Numbered from the stretch's first letter, positions 1 through 12,435 are shown. The stretch: 64,000 nucleotides of DNA from Hymenopellis radicata (GCA_015501595.1 JADNRX010000201.1:1-64000); one strand, 5' to 3'. Made by a program: numbers and translations. The notes: a model not told the origin generated them from the letters alone.

Positions 1-1300
1 CCATGGTGCGTCGTCTTCCCGCCTCGTCGGCCAGCCCTTGATTGTTGTCATAGACGTGTTCTTTGTCGACGTCCAGCATGTCCATGGAGCAGGCGTCGTC
101 TCCGTCTCTGTCCTCGGTGTACGCTATCCATCTCCTGTCTCGTACGCCCTCAGCTTAAAATCCTTACGGACGACCTCTTCCGGGTATCAAGGCCTGCGTG
201 CCCGAGAGTGGGAAGAGCATAGCCACAGCTTACGACAGCTTGGGACGATTCTCTGTTACTTCACTTGACTGTCTACACGGCGCTCTTCGTCGCCCATTCC
301 ATATCTGTGGTCAGAGCGGGTACGTCTACTATTGATGACCGTGCTTCATATCTACCTGTTGCTTAAGAATATCTGTGTAGTCGACGGCGATGCGGTTACG
401 CGCGGACGTTGTCTACGTGACGCGTCCATGTCCCATTTGGCTTCGCGCCGGTGGGACTATGCAATTCCGGATGGATTTCTTGCCATGTTATCTGTTCTCA
501 GGCCGACGTTGTCTGTCTTCGGAAAGGTCGGCAACCAAGTCTTTGATCCAAATGTAGCTCTGACTGATCTTTGTTGTAGACCATTTGTCCAGGACCTTAT
601 GGACCTGTTCATTCACGCAGGATCTTTTCTTAATTACAGGCGAGGACATTCAACACGCCACCGACTTGCGCAGGGCTTCATCCCTAAGCTCTGGTAGACG
701 ATTGTTCGAGGGGGCAGCATGCCATTAAGGCCATCTGTGCACGGAAGGTTGATGTATAAGATGCTATGCCGGCTGTTACTCTTGCTTCTTTTCGGCAAGT
801 CCTTGGCTTCTTTCAGGCTTTCCAGGAACACTTACCAGACAGCCTCGTCGTGGAAAGGTGGGGTTTTTGAATTTGAACCGTTTCTTGTTAAGCTGATGCC
901 GATCTTTAGGTGAACTTGCTAAGAAGCGGGACTTGAAGGATTGACACGTGGGCACGAAGGATATGCTGCTGTTACGTTTCTGCGACAGGTGCTGACGCGC
1001 TGACGTGGGGGGGTGGCACGTAGGCGGGAGACCGGAAGATTTCTTGAGTTTGCGCGGCGACTGGAATTGGACGCGCATCGACGCTAATAAAATTAAATTG
1101 TAGCGCTACCACTAGACTACCGAGTAGACTACTAACCTTCCCTCCAGCTATCTCGTAAACAGTAAGTTTCTACTTTACTTTTCGTATTCGCACTAATTTA
1201 CAAGCCTTCGTAGTAGACAGGTGATCTGCATAAGTTTTGCAATAGTCGGCGCGCAGGGGGATCGAACCCGAGGTGCTCCTCACGACGTCCTCAGCGAGCA
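1..1300. other. gene-poor left edge
   Basis: I see no convincing gene here. The open frames are short, overlap on both strands and resemble no family I know. A stretch at about 400-465 resembles one at about 17285-17345, inside the TIR element further right, so at least part of this region is dispersed repeat. A tRNA-like B-box on the minus strand near 1260-1275 has no matching acceptor stem. Confidence 0.5.
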
Positions 1301-1559
1301 TACTGTACTATTTCGACCTTGTCTTCATGGGGCGTTATGCGTTATGCATACTCTTCACAGATGTTACTCTTCATTCAGGGTCCAATTTCCTTATATGGGC
1401 AGGCGGGAGCGGCGGCAATAGCCGCCGCGCTAAAAAATTTCCTTTTTGGGCCTTACCTGGGGCCCAATTTTGGCCGTTATGCATTATGGTACCCTCAACT
1501 CTTCATTTCACAGGCCTCCGTTATGTGTTATGCGAAGATAAGGTCGAAATAGTACAGTA
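1301..1559. mobile_element. TA-flanked MITE, copy A (259 bp)
   Basis: The element starts at a TA followed by CTGTACTATTTCGACC and ends with the exact inverted complement followed by TA. This fits a small non-autonomous DNA transposon with a TA target duplication, as in Tc1/mariner-type elements (family assignment inferred). Near the centre is a GC-rich hairpin, an 8-bp stem with a 4-nt loop at 1409-1428, beside A/T runs. Motifs like cgttatgcgttatg lie inside both arms. It codes for nothing recognisable. Copies of the same design occur at 33649-33897 and 60167-60425. Confidence 0.85.
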
Positions 1560-1565
1560 CTCGGC

Positions 1566-1735
1566 AGCATCTCTCACGAGCATCCTCAAGCATCCCCCGG
1601 CAGCATCCCCCACCAGCATCCTCAAGCATCCTCGCCAGCATACCCGCCGACATCCTCAAGCACATCCACTGACATCCTCAAGCAGTGCACACCCGCCGAC
1701 ATCCTCAAGACCCGCACCCAGTTTCCGCCTTCTCA
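1566..1735 (+). repeat. degenerate tandem repeat beside MITE copy A
   Basis: About seven degenerate repeats of a 20-28 nt unit built on CAGCATCCTCAAGCA. The array starts a few bases after the right end of the MITE. A frame stays open through it as a low-complexity Ser/Pro/His-rich peptide, but nothing suggests that this is a real protein. Confidence 0.6.
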
Positions 1736-2488
1736 AGCCTTCCCGCACTCGCTAGGAGGGACACCGTAAGGGAAGGGAAGAGGGACGCGGAGGGGGGTCA
1801 TCACAGGACGCTGAAGGCATTTCGCTTACCGGAGTAGCAGATGAGCGGCGGCTACTGGAAGCGCGATGGTCGTAACAGTACCGTGAGCCGGCTCTAACTT
1901 TCAATGGGGCGTAGTCCTGCGAGGCTAGGTTGCTGCCCGTGACGGGTAGTGCGAAAACGCGATTTTGACGCTTCGTGCGCGGGATTGACGCGCCGTATAG
2001 ACACTGACCACAAGGACCTGCGGCGAGGTATATAGTCGACGGACACGACTGCCGTCTGCAAATCATAAGTCACGAACAGACACGGTAGCCCGTTATCCAC
2101 TCACCACGACATGGCCATATGCTTTTTTCGCGCCCTTTTCGCCCAAAACTTTGCGGATGCCGGTCACCGTCCTTGGGGCTTTGTCGGTCCTTTAGAGCGC
2201 AAATACGTAGTAGAATCCATATGGCGCAATTTACGAGCGTAGTGGCCGAGTGAGCGACAACGAAGAAGATGGTGGGGGAAGGGAGGAAAACGACTGCAGT
2301 CCACCCATTTCCTTTTTAGTCCTCTTTTCCCACACTGCATTTTGTGAATGGGCCCTGGCTTTGGTTGACCTCCTGCTTATAATCCTTAACAATATTCACG
2401 ACGTTCTTTCCCCACTCCACTATAATACAACATCACATCAGCGTAATATCTGTGTCTGTATAGTCCGATATCGTCGATATTTCTTCTA

Positions 2489-4962
2489 TCAAACACTCGG
2501 GGGTCCGTTCGCCTGCCAAACCTCGACCATCAACCTGTTCAAACCCGGATGCTTCAAACTACGCCGATAATGGTCCACAGCCTTGAACTCGCCATCTATC
2601 CCGTGCCTACAAAGAAATCAGCACGCGGCATGAAACGATAGGACGAAAAGGACTCACTCAGAACGAAGATGTTCAGCCCGACCAGTCCTCAAATACACCG
2701 CCCGACTACAATGGACGCAAACGAATGGCTGCGAATCGTATACCTCCAGATCATTCTCAAGCACGTATTTCTCTTCTTTACGTCCCAAGGCGAGTAGTTC
2801 AGCGTGTTCAACCCCACAGACTTTGCCGACATGTCGATGGTTCTACAGCAAATCAGATCTATCACAACTAGAAAGATCGAGAAACTCACCATAGCCGTCC
2901 GCCAACGCATCAACGCAAACTCCTTAAACCCCTTCACGGGTTTCCGCCTCGAATCACAAACCTCACACCGGAAAAACACATCCGCACCATCCATATCCTC
3001 AGCAGTCGCCGTGGCCGGATCCAACCCACACATCCTCACAAAGCTTCCACAGTGGTCGTACCCATTCTGGTTCATCGCCCTAACAGCCTTGCCGCTCCAA
3101 ACCCGGACAGTGATATCGTGACCAACAGAAGCAGTCGAATAGAAACAGTGATGGCTGGCGAAATGCGGATAATGGAAGAGGGACGGTGACTCGGAGAAAC
3201 TTGCGGTGGTTGGTGCAGGTAAAGGCGTTGACGATCAAGGATAGGTCGTCGCTGCGTCCCTGCTTTCGGAGGAGCGTTTTAAAATGCGTCTCTTGTTCAT
3301 GTCTCCACGCCTCGCATATGGCGGGGACAGTCTCCAGCGCCTTCGTGAGCGCGGCGGTGGCGTCGTCCTCGGCGGCGTGTTCTTGATGATATCCAAGAAT
3401 GGTTGGTAGACGCAAAGTGCAGACGCAGGTGGATTGTGCGGGGTCTCCGGCAATGTCGCGAACAAGGAACTGCCGAGCTTTTCAAGAACGCTCGTTCGCT
3501 CGGAGATGACACGTCGCATCGTTTGCTTGAGCTCTTCAGCGCGGATGTTAGAAAGAATTGCCGTAAGAGTGGATTTCATCGCTGCCCAATCTGGAATGGG
3601 TAAGATCAGCGTCAAGCGCACACGGCGGGACGAGACACACCTTGGTCAGTCAGCTTTCTAGGCTGCCACACAAGTGGATGACCATTCAGGGCTTCAACAG
3701 TTTGTGGAAGCTTCAGTTCTTCTGCCCACCCGTCCGCCTTCAGTCGATCCATAATGCTACACCAATGTCAGCCTATGCGGGACGTGCAAGGAGGAACGAC
3801 TAATACCTTTCATATCTGAGATGCTTATACATGAGTAGCTCTGCGGGTCGAGGCCTCTTGTACTTCCACCAGTGCTCGTGTGGCTTGTAGGACTGCGAAA
3901 GGAGATGAGGATATTCATTCATCGCGGCCATGGATAAAGACTCACCTGAACCAGGACATTGTACTTCTCTTGCTTCTGCGAAAGCCAGGTCGCATACTGT
4001 GGTGTTCCGCGCCGGAGAGGCGCACTCTCCTGGACCAGTCTCTCGAATGTGCTCCGATGGTAGATTGGACGGTCGCCCATTTCTGACCGGACAGGTTCAG
4101 CATTCGCACGGAATGTGAGAGAGCGAAAATACACACCGTCAGGAAGATCGTAACGCGGAGTCACTGCAAGTAAGTCGCGGACTTTGGTGGGATCTCCAAG
4201 ATTTTGACCCCGAAGTCCGTTCTCCGTGAACATGCTTCAAGTAATGAGTAAGGATCGTTGGCATGAAAGTAGCTGCACGTACATTCTGGAATTGAACAAG
4301 CAGTCTCTGCAGAGCCTCATCCGAATGGCCCACTGAATATGGAACGTGGCCGTCAAACAATGCTGAAAGACGAGTAAGAATACTATGAACCATCTCATCC
4401 AATCAATATACGTACGTGACAACGGTTGTCGAAAAGCAAGTCCGCGTATTGTGGCTCGCTCAAGCCCTCAAATATTGGAGGAAGACCTGCCGTTCCCTCA
4501 CGGGCGTTCCGCCAGGTAGAGATCGACGATTTCCTCATGAGGACCGCCCGCAGCTCTTTCGTCAAGCGGCACATCTTCAATAGGTCACGGAGCCCGAGGT
4601 GCGAGCATATCTGGTGCAAAATATATGAGACACAGGACATAGCAGAGTTTGATCCAACGCACCTCCAATTGAACATCGAGCGGAAGCTCGATAAAGCCCT
4701 CCAACTCTCCTCCTCGGTCCTGAGCCGGCACTACGTGACTAGAAGACTCAACCGCAGCGCTAGTCCTGGTGCGCTTCCGGGGCTTCCTAGGAGACGATTT
4801 ATCCGCATCGTCTGCGTCCCGGGACGCTGGACTAACACGCTTCTCCGCTCCTGTTGTCTGGGACTCGACAAAACCTTTTGCTGTAGACGTTGAGAGCCTC
4901 GCATGATCGTGCATCTTTGCCACGGACATCTGGGAGGAGCGACGATGAGGTTCAGACGACAT
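2489..4962 (-). pseudogene. F-box family protein (paralog 1), frame-broken
   Basis: This is a member of the large agaricomycete F-box family, probably a substrate adaptor of an SCF ubiquitin ligase (role inferred from the family). Exon 1 starts at 4962 and encodes a basic, Ser-rich N-terminus. The F-box follows (LPLDVQLE, an intron, then ICSHLGLRDLLKMCRLTKEL), then the family motif LSEPQYADLLFDNRCH. Later exons hold the GLDPATATAEDMD segment, the MRWRTAMV exon end and a C-terminal CVHC finger whose last His lies beyond the final intron. The reading frame is lost near 3355 and again near 3190; both look like one- or two-base indels. These could be true decay or assembly error. An E-box-like site lies 74 bp upstream. 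Confidence 0.8.
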
Positions 4963-5035
4963 GTTTGCTTGTAGTGGTCGTGGATAAAAGTAAAGTGACT
5001 CCATTGTTTTCGGCGCAATAACAGATAGAGACTAG

Positions 5036-5046
5036 GTCACCTGATC
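5036..5046 (-). promoter_or_regulatory. E-box-like site upstream of F-box paralog 1
   Basis: Reads GATCAGGTGAC on the coding strand, 74 bp before the start codon. The same site occurs upstream of every F-box paralog in the window. Confidence 0.55.
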
Positions 5047-5049
5047 TCA

Positions 5050-6280
5050 AAGCCCATTTGGGCAAACAATGGGCGCTGCGTCGTGACATGTGGATACCGT
5101 AAGCCCTCTTGAGCTGTATGCAGCATTCGGATAATGTTAGCTGGTCTTAGAAGGGGTATTATCAGTCAATCATGAATGAAATAAATCGGTAGAATCCACA
5201 TACCAATCGGTACGGCAACAGCGATAGATCATCCGGTTTGCGGCGTAATGCGTTGTGCGGGACGTTGAAGTGTACAGTTCCACTGGATATTGTCTCCGCT
5301 GCGGACATCACACGATCTCCTTTAAGCTAGGGTGGCCGGTTCGAACCTGCGCCACATAGTCAGCATGCGAGATGATAGTGCGAGGCAACAAGACGATAAA
5401 ATCGGTCAGTAGAAACAACTGATTATAAAATCAATTTGACGGTCTTCAGATGTGACATCCCTTATCCGCAAGCCTGTCTTGATGAGGGAGGAGGCGAAGA
5501 TGTTTACTTACCGACACTCACCGCAACGAAATACAGCATATGGGGCGCGCGCGTATTGACAAGGTTAAGACAAAGAGACGCAATCTGCAGGAAATCTCCG
5601 TAGTACGTGTCCACAACGGGTTAATTGTCTCTCGTTCTAAAGCAGAACTGAACCCAGTGAGCATCTGAGGCGCGTCTCCGGAATGGGCCTTACCGATTGC
5701 CAGGGCAGACGTCTAAATGCACGGTCGTGGGCCGTTGCATGGGACAAAGGCCATAGCGATAGCTCCTCGTGAGCATGTCGGAGAGAGTCGTGCGGCTTGA
5801 TGGAAGGTGCGCCATATTGTCATTGAACGTCACCGGTAATGACCGCCATAGTATTGGTTACAGGAGGACTGTAAACAATCAGCAATAAAGCAAGAGGATA
5901 CGGAGTGCTCTACACCCACCCACTGGGTGGTGATCAGACAGGGAAATCGCGACTGATTCGTTTCTTCAGGGAAGCTTGGAAGCAGAGCTTTTTTCGGGTG
6001 TTGCAACGCGACCACCAGGTCTAGGTATAGCGAGCGACGAAGTTTTCAGGATAGGTCGAGCTGCTCTGCGACGCTGTCAGCGATGACCAGCACAAGGAGG
6101 CTGGATGTCATAACGGAAGAAAGCAAAGCTGGTGATGCCGCCGGCAGTCAATCCTTCCTCCTTTTGATAGACATTTCTCACGGTCTACGCTTCCAAGGCT
6201 GTTCATTTCTTGTCTCACTCTCGTTACAGAAGAGACGTACCGGAGGTGTAGCGAATGTTAGGCAGTATCCACACGACATA
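5050..6280. other. intergenic, no clear gene
   Basis: No exon that I can support. A B-box-like ggttcgaacctg near 5338-5350 is not embedded in a foldable tRNA. The right part is the upstream region of the kinase-like gene and may hold its first exon. Confidence 0.4.
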
Positions 6281-6318
6281 ACGGCCATTTCAAAACTTCA
6301 CCAAGCTACGTTCATCAT

Positions 6319-7660
6319 GGAAGATGGCTACTGGGTTCAGCACCAGCCGTTTCTCGAGCAGTCTGGCTATAATCTGCGCTCCAAGTTCCGACCTGACTAT
6401 CAATGGCCCAAACTGTCGGAGAAGGAAAGGAGACGCCATCCAGACACTGTTCCCCATTCCGTTGCGTATCATCTTTTCCCCATTTCGAAGTAGACTCGCC
6501 GCTGAGCGATTGAAACATAGAACCCATTCATCATGGATGCGACTAGAGCTCACGACGGAAAACCCGTTATGCTGAAATGGCTTTCCAGCCAGCGATCTCC
6601 CAAAGAGCTCGAAATAGCCATCTTTTTCTCTGCCCCAGAGCGAAAGGACGACCCACAAAACCACTGCGTGCCAGTCTGGGATGTCTTGCAATCTCCATTC
6701 GACCAAGAGTCGCAAATAATCGTTATGCCTCGGCTATATCCTATTGATCAGCCGAAATTCGATACCGTTGGGGAAGCAATCGATGCAATCCGCCAGACAT
6801 TCGAGGTACATAGCGTCCTCTTTCAAGTTAGTACTTGAGCTGTCTCTAATGTCCTGATAGGGCCTCGAGTACATGCATCGGCATCACGTTGCTCACAAGT
6901 AGGCCATGGAACTCTACTACAGGTTTACCGTTGCTCATCTCGCGCAGAGACATTTCCATACTGAACATCATGATGGACGCACGAGATCTATACCCTCATG
7001 GCCATCATCCTGTTCATGCGTGGGCTACCCCTAGCCACACTCACATTGCCAAACATCTCACCCGTACACACTTCTGGCCTCGGTACCACATTATCGACTT
7101 CGACAGGTCGAAACGGTTTGACAGTGACTCCATCCCCGCGTCCTTGACAATTCCAGCGCGGCCAGGCACGATCCACTACTATCCTGAGAATCGCCACAAT
7201 CGCCGTGGCTTCTTCAACCCTTTCCCAGCTGACGTCTACGCGTTGGCATCCGTTCTGACGGACCCGGACGACTTGGCGCTGGTAAGTCCCAACTTACCAT
7301 GTTGTTCAGCACCTCATATTGATGTATCCGCAGAGCTGCTATCCTCCTCTGCGTTTTCTGCGCCCTCTATGGGATCAGATGTTACAGAAGAATCCAGAGT
7401 TACGTCCTACTATGGGCGAAGCCCTCGAGCAGTTATACCTTCTGTGCACTCCGCTCCCGAGCAGTTATCATCTCCGACTACCGCTCTATTACAGGTACAT
7501 ACCTCAGCGCTGCAGACAAATCGCCCATATTCTTAGTGGGCGACGGGCACTACCTTACAATAAGTTTCCGCTCGTGGTGACCCGGGTTGATTCGAAGGAC
7601 CGTGAATTTCTAACGGCGAAGCCGCCTGATACAGAATCAGAGGTTTTGAAAGTCCAGTAG
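6319..7660 (+). CDS. protein kinase-like protein, fungal type
   Basis: This is a multi-exon gene for a protein with a kinase fold. The N-terminus has the phrase FLEQSGYNLRSKFRPDY, which these basidiomycete kinases share. Then come IMDATRAHDGKPVMLKW (N-lobe) and NHCVPVWDVL. The catalytic loop VAHKDISILNIMMD is assembled across an intron and keeps the His, Asp and Asn. The metal-binding position reads DFD instead of DFG. The C-lobe ends with a region like RFLRPLWDQMLQKNPELRPT. Introns near 6472-6530, 6808-6860, 6900-6947 and 7281-7333 restore the frame and remove the in-frame stops. The start is uncertain: an upstream exon around 6083 is possible. Substrates are unknown, and activity is plausible but not certain. 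Confidence 0.7.
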
Positions 7661-7990
7661 TCGGCGTGTATCATGTCTGAAATAAATAAATATTTTCTTA
7701 TCTGCTCAAGGAAGGAAGGCTTTGTAAAAACTTTCTATAAGCAGCGAATCTAACCGAGATGACCTTGAGCATACACAGCTCTGAACACTGCGACGATCTT
7801 CAGATTGGCCAGCGAGGGCTCGATGCAAATACGCGACCTATTGGGATTCAGTATCATCGTCGTCGGTATGGCAAAAGAAAACGGTCAGAAAGATATTTTC
7901 GGTAAGCAGGTTTTGTCCACAAGAGGTTCATTCGCCCTCTTTCGGAAGCAGAACTGAATGTGGTCATCACAAGCGGGGGAAGGAACTTGG
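7661..7990. other. intergenic spacer after kinase-like gene
   Basis: No gene seen. An A/T-rich stretch just after the stop, near 7680-7700, may hold the polyadenylation region of the kinase-like gene. Confidence 0.4.
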
Positions 7991-7999
7991 CTCACCCAG

Positions 8000-8700
8000 T
8001 TAATCCTGCAAGAGATAGCTCTTCAGACGACCGTCTGGCGCAGGAAGGAAAGTATGTGCGCGAGCCTCCCTCATTAGACGATGCAAACAACATCCATAGC
8101 TGAGTCGACATAAGTAAGAATGCGAACATTTCACGCGTTTGAGCGTCCACGGTCAAACACAGGAATCGCTGCATATGACGGAGGGTATGCGATGGCGTCG
8201 GTCCTTGTCCTGGGCGAGAGACGCGTCGTTGAGTGAATGCTACGCCGAATTTCCATCAAGTGTCCGGTGCATCGGTAGGAGGATCATCGATGTCAGTCGC
8301 GCGGTCTACACGATGAGGATACTCCTTTAGAAAAGTGAAGGTGATACGCCTGAAGACGAATACTGTCGATGATTGACCCCACGGTCCATGCAGGCCAATA
8401 GTGCAGAACCGCTTCTTCACAGTGAGTTCATGCTGTGCTGACTGTTAGTCAAAATTATCGCGTGGGAGAAGGAGGCTTAATCTGACCTTTTCAAGTCTAA
8501 CTTTGTTCTGCGCCAAGGTTGTAATAACGCGCGTAATTCTGGGAAAAGTAAAATGAGCAGGATGCATTGTAAGAAGATAACCAGAAACGTACTCGTCCTG
8601 TAAGCTCTCCTTCGGATCATCAATCCCAGCACTAAAGCGTAATTTATGCTCGGTGCACAAGCGTATGAGACGAGTCATAGCATCCAAAGATTCCTCATCA
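8000..8700 (-). pseudogene. relic of a WDR59-like WD40/RWD gene
   Basis: Minus-strand pieces read like part of the RWD region of WDR59-type proteins (GATOR2/SEA complex, nutrient signalling to TORC1). In order they are: ITTLAQNKVRLEKVRL; after an intron-like gap KKRFCTIGLHGPWGQSSTVF; then FTFLKEYPHRV; then HTLRHMQRFLCLTVDA. The frame is interrupted between pieces and neither WD40 repeats nor a C-terminus are present, so this looks like an isolated broken fragment. Family assignment is from remembered motif likeness only. Confidence 0.35.
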
Positions 8701-10179
8701 CAAGGCGTTTGCTCTTGCTCCGTTACTAATACTCCAAAAATCTGAACCGCCGGAAAGACGTGTCGAGGCTATCACGCGTAACCTAGACGCAGCTGCAGAA
8801 GAAGAAAACAGCGGTATTCATGGGTGTGTCCCGCAGTGGGGCCAACGACGTCGAGCACGATGAGGAGGGTGTCATGGACGCAGGAGGAAAGACCCGCCGG
8901 CCGCCTATTCTATTTCGGGTGTCTCTTCCCACGCTGCATCTTGCTAATGGCCTGTCACTGTCAGCTTGTCTGTTTAGCCTGCCATACTTTGTCCAGTCAT
9001 CTCCCTCTGCGCACGCTGATGAAATTTGCGACAATTACAAGAGAGCTTAACATTTCCTCTACGGCCCGATCAACCGCCTCCGCCTCTTCCCTTTTGACTG
9101 GTCATATATGCCGTGCTGTCCTGGCGCTACGTCTTCGTGCATCCTTGACGTTGTTCTACTTGTGGACTGCCTTGAGCTACTTCCCTTGAATACGAAGTAA
9201 CACGAATGTCACAATCTGGCAATATTATGGGCGTCAGCGCTGGTTCCCCTAACCTAGCAGCGGCGAGAAGCGTACGTTTCCGACTCTGGGGGACTTATGT
9301 TGTAGGATGGCACAAGCTGCTATGCCCCACCGCCGATAAACGCGAAATGTGGACGTGATTAGTCTGTTGGCTTGATCGGGGTATGTACAGCGCTCCTCGA
9401 GATTATGTAAGTTGGCCAAATTGAGAATTGCCGGCCGTGCCGCTTGCTCTAATAGTACCTTGCACCAGCGACTCTACGTCCTGTACACTTTCCATATGCT
9501 CGTTATCCCATGAATACACGTTGCTTAGCCTTGTAATCGCAAAATAGAATGATATTGATAAAAAATAATAAATACTGTAGGACACGGATTATCAGAGGGA
9601 CGCGACTACTACTGGCGGGCCCGCCGCAGAAAAATGTCGGCTCAGTCTTCGTCAGACAATGCCTTTGCTTGAGGCAGTGCTTGACTGCTTCAGCGCCCCA
9701 TGAACCGACCTTGAAACTGTCCACGCTGTTCCTGCTAGCAGTCCGTTCGCACTCGCACGTTCCAGTATGCCGCATAATCAAGCCGCGTTGATTAGCATTA
9801 GCAAGTTGTCTGACGACACCTGTCGCGGTCCTCACCAAGATGGCACCAAGCGTGAGCGCGCAGATAGGGTCACCGCAAGACAAGGCGTGTTCAACGTGGT
9901 CTGAAAATACTTCAAGAACAAGTGGACCAGTATCCTGGTAACAACCGTAAGAGCACGCTACAGAGCTGAATTGGAGCTGAACATAACACGCACCGCATCT
10001 GGATTACCCCAAAACCATTTCGTCTCCGTGTTGACCGTCTCCTGGTCCATCAGTCGTATCACCGTCATTAGCCTTCGAATCCGGCAGCGGTTAACAGTCC
10101 CTGGTCGTAGCCGTAGAACGGGCCCTATTCAGCTGAGTGCGCGGAGGAAGTGGGAGAAAGACAAGTTGGACTTGGGCGT
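8701..10179. other. intergenic, repeat-like sequence
   Basis: No supportable gene. A stretch near 8860-8960 resembles 2255-2345 over roughly 100 nt, which suggests an old dispersed repeat. The minus frame around 9500-9880 is open but resembles nothing known. Confidence 0.4.
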
Positions 10180-10370
10180 CGTTGGCGTCCCATCCGTCGT
10201 GCTTGATGTCCTAGTCGTCGTGCCTGGTGTCCACGTCGTCGTGCTTGTCGGCTGCGTCGTCATGCTTGCTGTATCGTGCTCGTTGGTGTCCCGACGTCGT
10301 GCTTGCTGTCCTTGACGTCGTGCTCGTGCTTGCTGTGATGGTCGTCATTGTGCTAGTTTGGTCCTGGTGT
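10180..10370 (+). repeat. low-complexity repeat rich in CGTCGTGCTTG
   Basis: Degenerate tandem units of about 12-30 nt around cgtcgtgcttg. They keep a frame open as a Val-rich peptide that is probably not a protein. Confidence 0.55.
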
Positions 10371-10699
10371 ATGCATCCTCGTCAGCGTCGTTGCCGATGA
10401 TGGATTCAAGCAGAGAGGTGTGCTCAGGACATGCAAAGTGCCGGCGGCACGGCAATCTTAATTGGGCCAACTTATGTAATGGCGAGGTCCGCTGTACCGA
10501 CCCCGATCAAAATTACAGACTCCATACACTCACAACACCTCCCCCCCTCGTTGTCGTGTAATGGACCGTCTGTGTACCGGAGACTAGGACGTGATGCAGT
10601 TACCAAAGTTGTCGAACAATGGCACACCATGGGCCACACTACAGTGCGGCATCCAATTGAGGAAGCCATTGTCGACGCTGCCAACCACGTTACTGGCAG

Positions 10700-10707
10700 T
10701 ATATAAT
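10700..10707 (+). promoter_or_regulatory. TATA-like box of MYND gene
   Basis: TATATAAT lies 72 bp before the chosen start codon of the MYND-finger gene, a normal spacing for a fungal core promoter. Confidence 0.4.
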
Positions 10708-10778
10708 CTCTACACGGCGCCAGTGGGACAGCACCAAACACCCTCTCGACATTCCTTCATTTTATTCACCTGTCCATC

Positions 10779-12278
10779 ATGCAGTTTCTTGTGAGTCGTC
10801 CGCCCATACTTCGTGTTCTCTTCTGACAGTTCTCAGGTCAACGGATCCGTGCTTTGCAAGCTTCAGGATGCATCCCCAAATGCTCGACGTCTCTGCCGAT
10901 CCCTCACCTCGAGTACTGGAACTCGTGGTCAAATCCTTCCTCAGTTGCAGTCTCACGTCCAAGACCTGGCGTCTCTGGACTTTGAGACCATTCCCAAGGA
11001 CCAGCGGTATCAGACTGCTGCGAATGTCTGCCTCGCCGTTGAAGCCGTTTGTCGCTTCTACAACCCGGATTCGGCGACATATACCGCCACATTCATTGGA
11101 CAATTTCCTCAATTCGCCGCTCTTTTCTACGCTCTCATATTGAACACCTTGTGCATATGCACGTGTGACGACGATCGTTCCTTTTGTTCAGCCACCTCTC
11201 GCATCATCCTGTCGACACTTTCCAACCTTCTCTCCAACGAGGCGGGATTGAAATTATTTGCCTTATCACCGACGCTCCTACAAAATCTGCAGTTGATCAT
11301 CACCACCTGGGCCACCTTCGCAGCCGGCAAGGTCGCTGCAGTGTCAGACACGACAACCGTTGCCATCATCAACACTCTTTTCGAGTACCAACCCACCAGG
11401 CAAGCACTCGAGTACGGCACTAGCAGTATACCAAAGGCGCAACTCTGCGGCGCAGTCGGACGTCTGCTCGAGACTGCGAGCTGTCTTTACGATCCCTCAT
11501 TCCCTCTCCCCTCCAGTACTTTTACCAATGTGCGTGGTCTGGGACTTATCGGACAGATTAGGCCTTCATTACGCCGCGACTTCTTTCGCTCCGGTGTCAT
11601 CGAGTGTCTATGCGACATCCTGAAGCGCCTCGTCATCGACGATCCTCAAACATCGCGGTCATGGGAAACCCAGAAATACACAACACACGAGAAGGCAGTC
11701 GTGGTTGCCCAGGAGTTATACCTCCTCCTCAAAGACGACGCCTCGACCACCTGGCCGATCAACGCCTTGGATTGCGGACTCCTTGAGATCATTGTCCATG
11801 CCGTCGCGTGTTTTGGAACGAACCGTCTTCTTCCTTGTGGGCCGATGCCGCTGTTGCTGAAGTACATCGCGGATTGGTGCCTGAGGAGCAAGCGAGTCGC
11901 TGTGCGTCTGCACGATGTACTCGACGGTGTCAGAAATGACCAAGTCTTGTGGAACAGCCTGCCGCCCGCTTCTTCGTCGGTGCATCCGTTGACGGCTGGG
12001 TGGTATACTTTCTTGGACACGCTACGCGATACAATGACGGTGATGCCTGTTACGGGAAGTCTTGTTATTAATTGTATGAACGAAAACGTACGTCCGCTTT
12101 CAGTATCGCTTACCGTTCTGACGTTACCATTTGTTACCAGTGTTCAGCCTCCGCTAGTGACGCCAAGCGCTATCAGCGCTGTGCTGCATGTAAAAACTTT
12201 GTGGTATGCTCCCGCGAATGCTTCAGACAGACCTGGAAGGACGGTCATCACGGGTCTCAAGCATGCCATGAACGCTGA
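10779..12278 (+). CDS. MYND-type zinc finger protein
   Basis: A long helical protein of unknown biochemical role ending in a MYND finger, a domain that usually binds proline-rich partners. The start at 10779 gives MQFL, then a short intron ends at ctcag and the frame continues VNGSVLCKLQDASPNARRL. The bulk, to about 12088, is one long exon without known motifs. A 53-nt intron (gtacgt...ttaccag) near 12090-12141 switches to the frame carrying CMNENC, CAACKNFVVCSRECF, Trp, His and the final Cys, ending HGSQACHER. This spacing fits the MYND pattern. The unspliced frame runs on to 12345 but loses the finger, so I prefer the spliced end. No frame breaks are seen, so it is probably functional. Confidence 0.75.
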
Positions 12279-12435
12279 GGCGCTCGTTTTTAAAACTGAT
12301 ACCAGAGCGTCATGTATATACTGTCTAATCATTAATATTCTTTGATCAAAAGTTACCATTATCACCAGGAGAGATCCGCTCACTGCAATGCGAGTGTAGG
12401 TGCGTCGTCGCTTGTGTCACTAGTTTAGAGAGTAC

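Noticed and set aside
1250..1285. tRNA-like B-box (gggttcgatccc on the minus strand)
   Set aside because: No acceptor or anticodon stem can be formed with the neighbouring sequence, even with the adjacent MITE removed.
5325..5365. tRNA-like ggttcgaacctg
   Set aside because: T-arm stem does not pair and no D or anticodon arm is found upstream.
12090..12345. Unspliced C-terminal extension of the MYND gene
   Set aside because: The spliced frame gives a proper MYND finger; the extension is unlike any protein.
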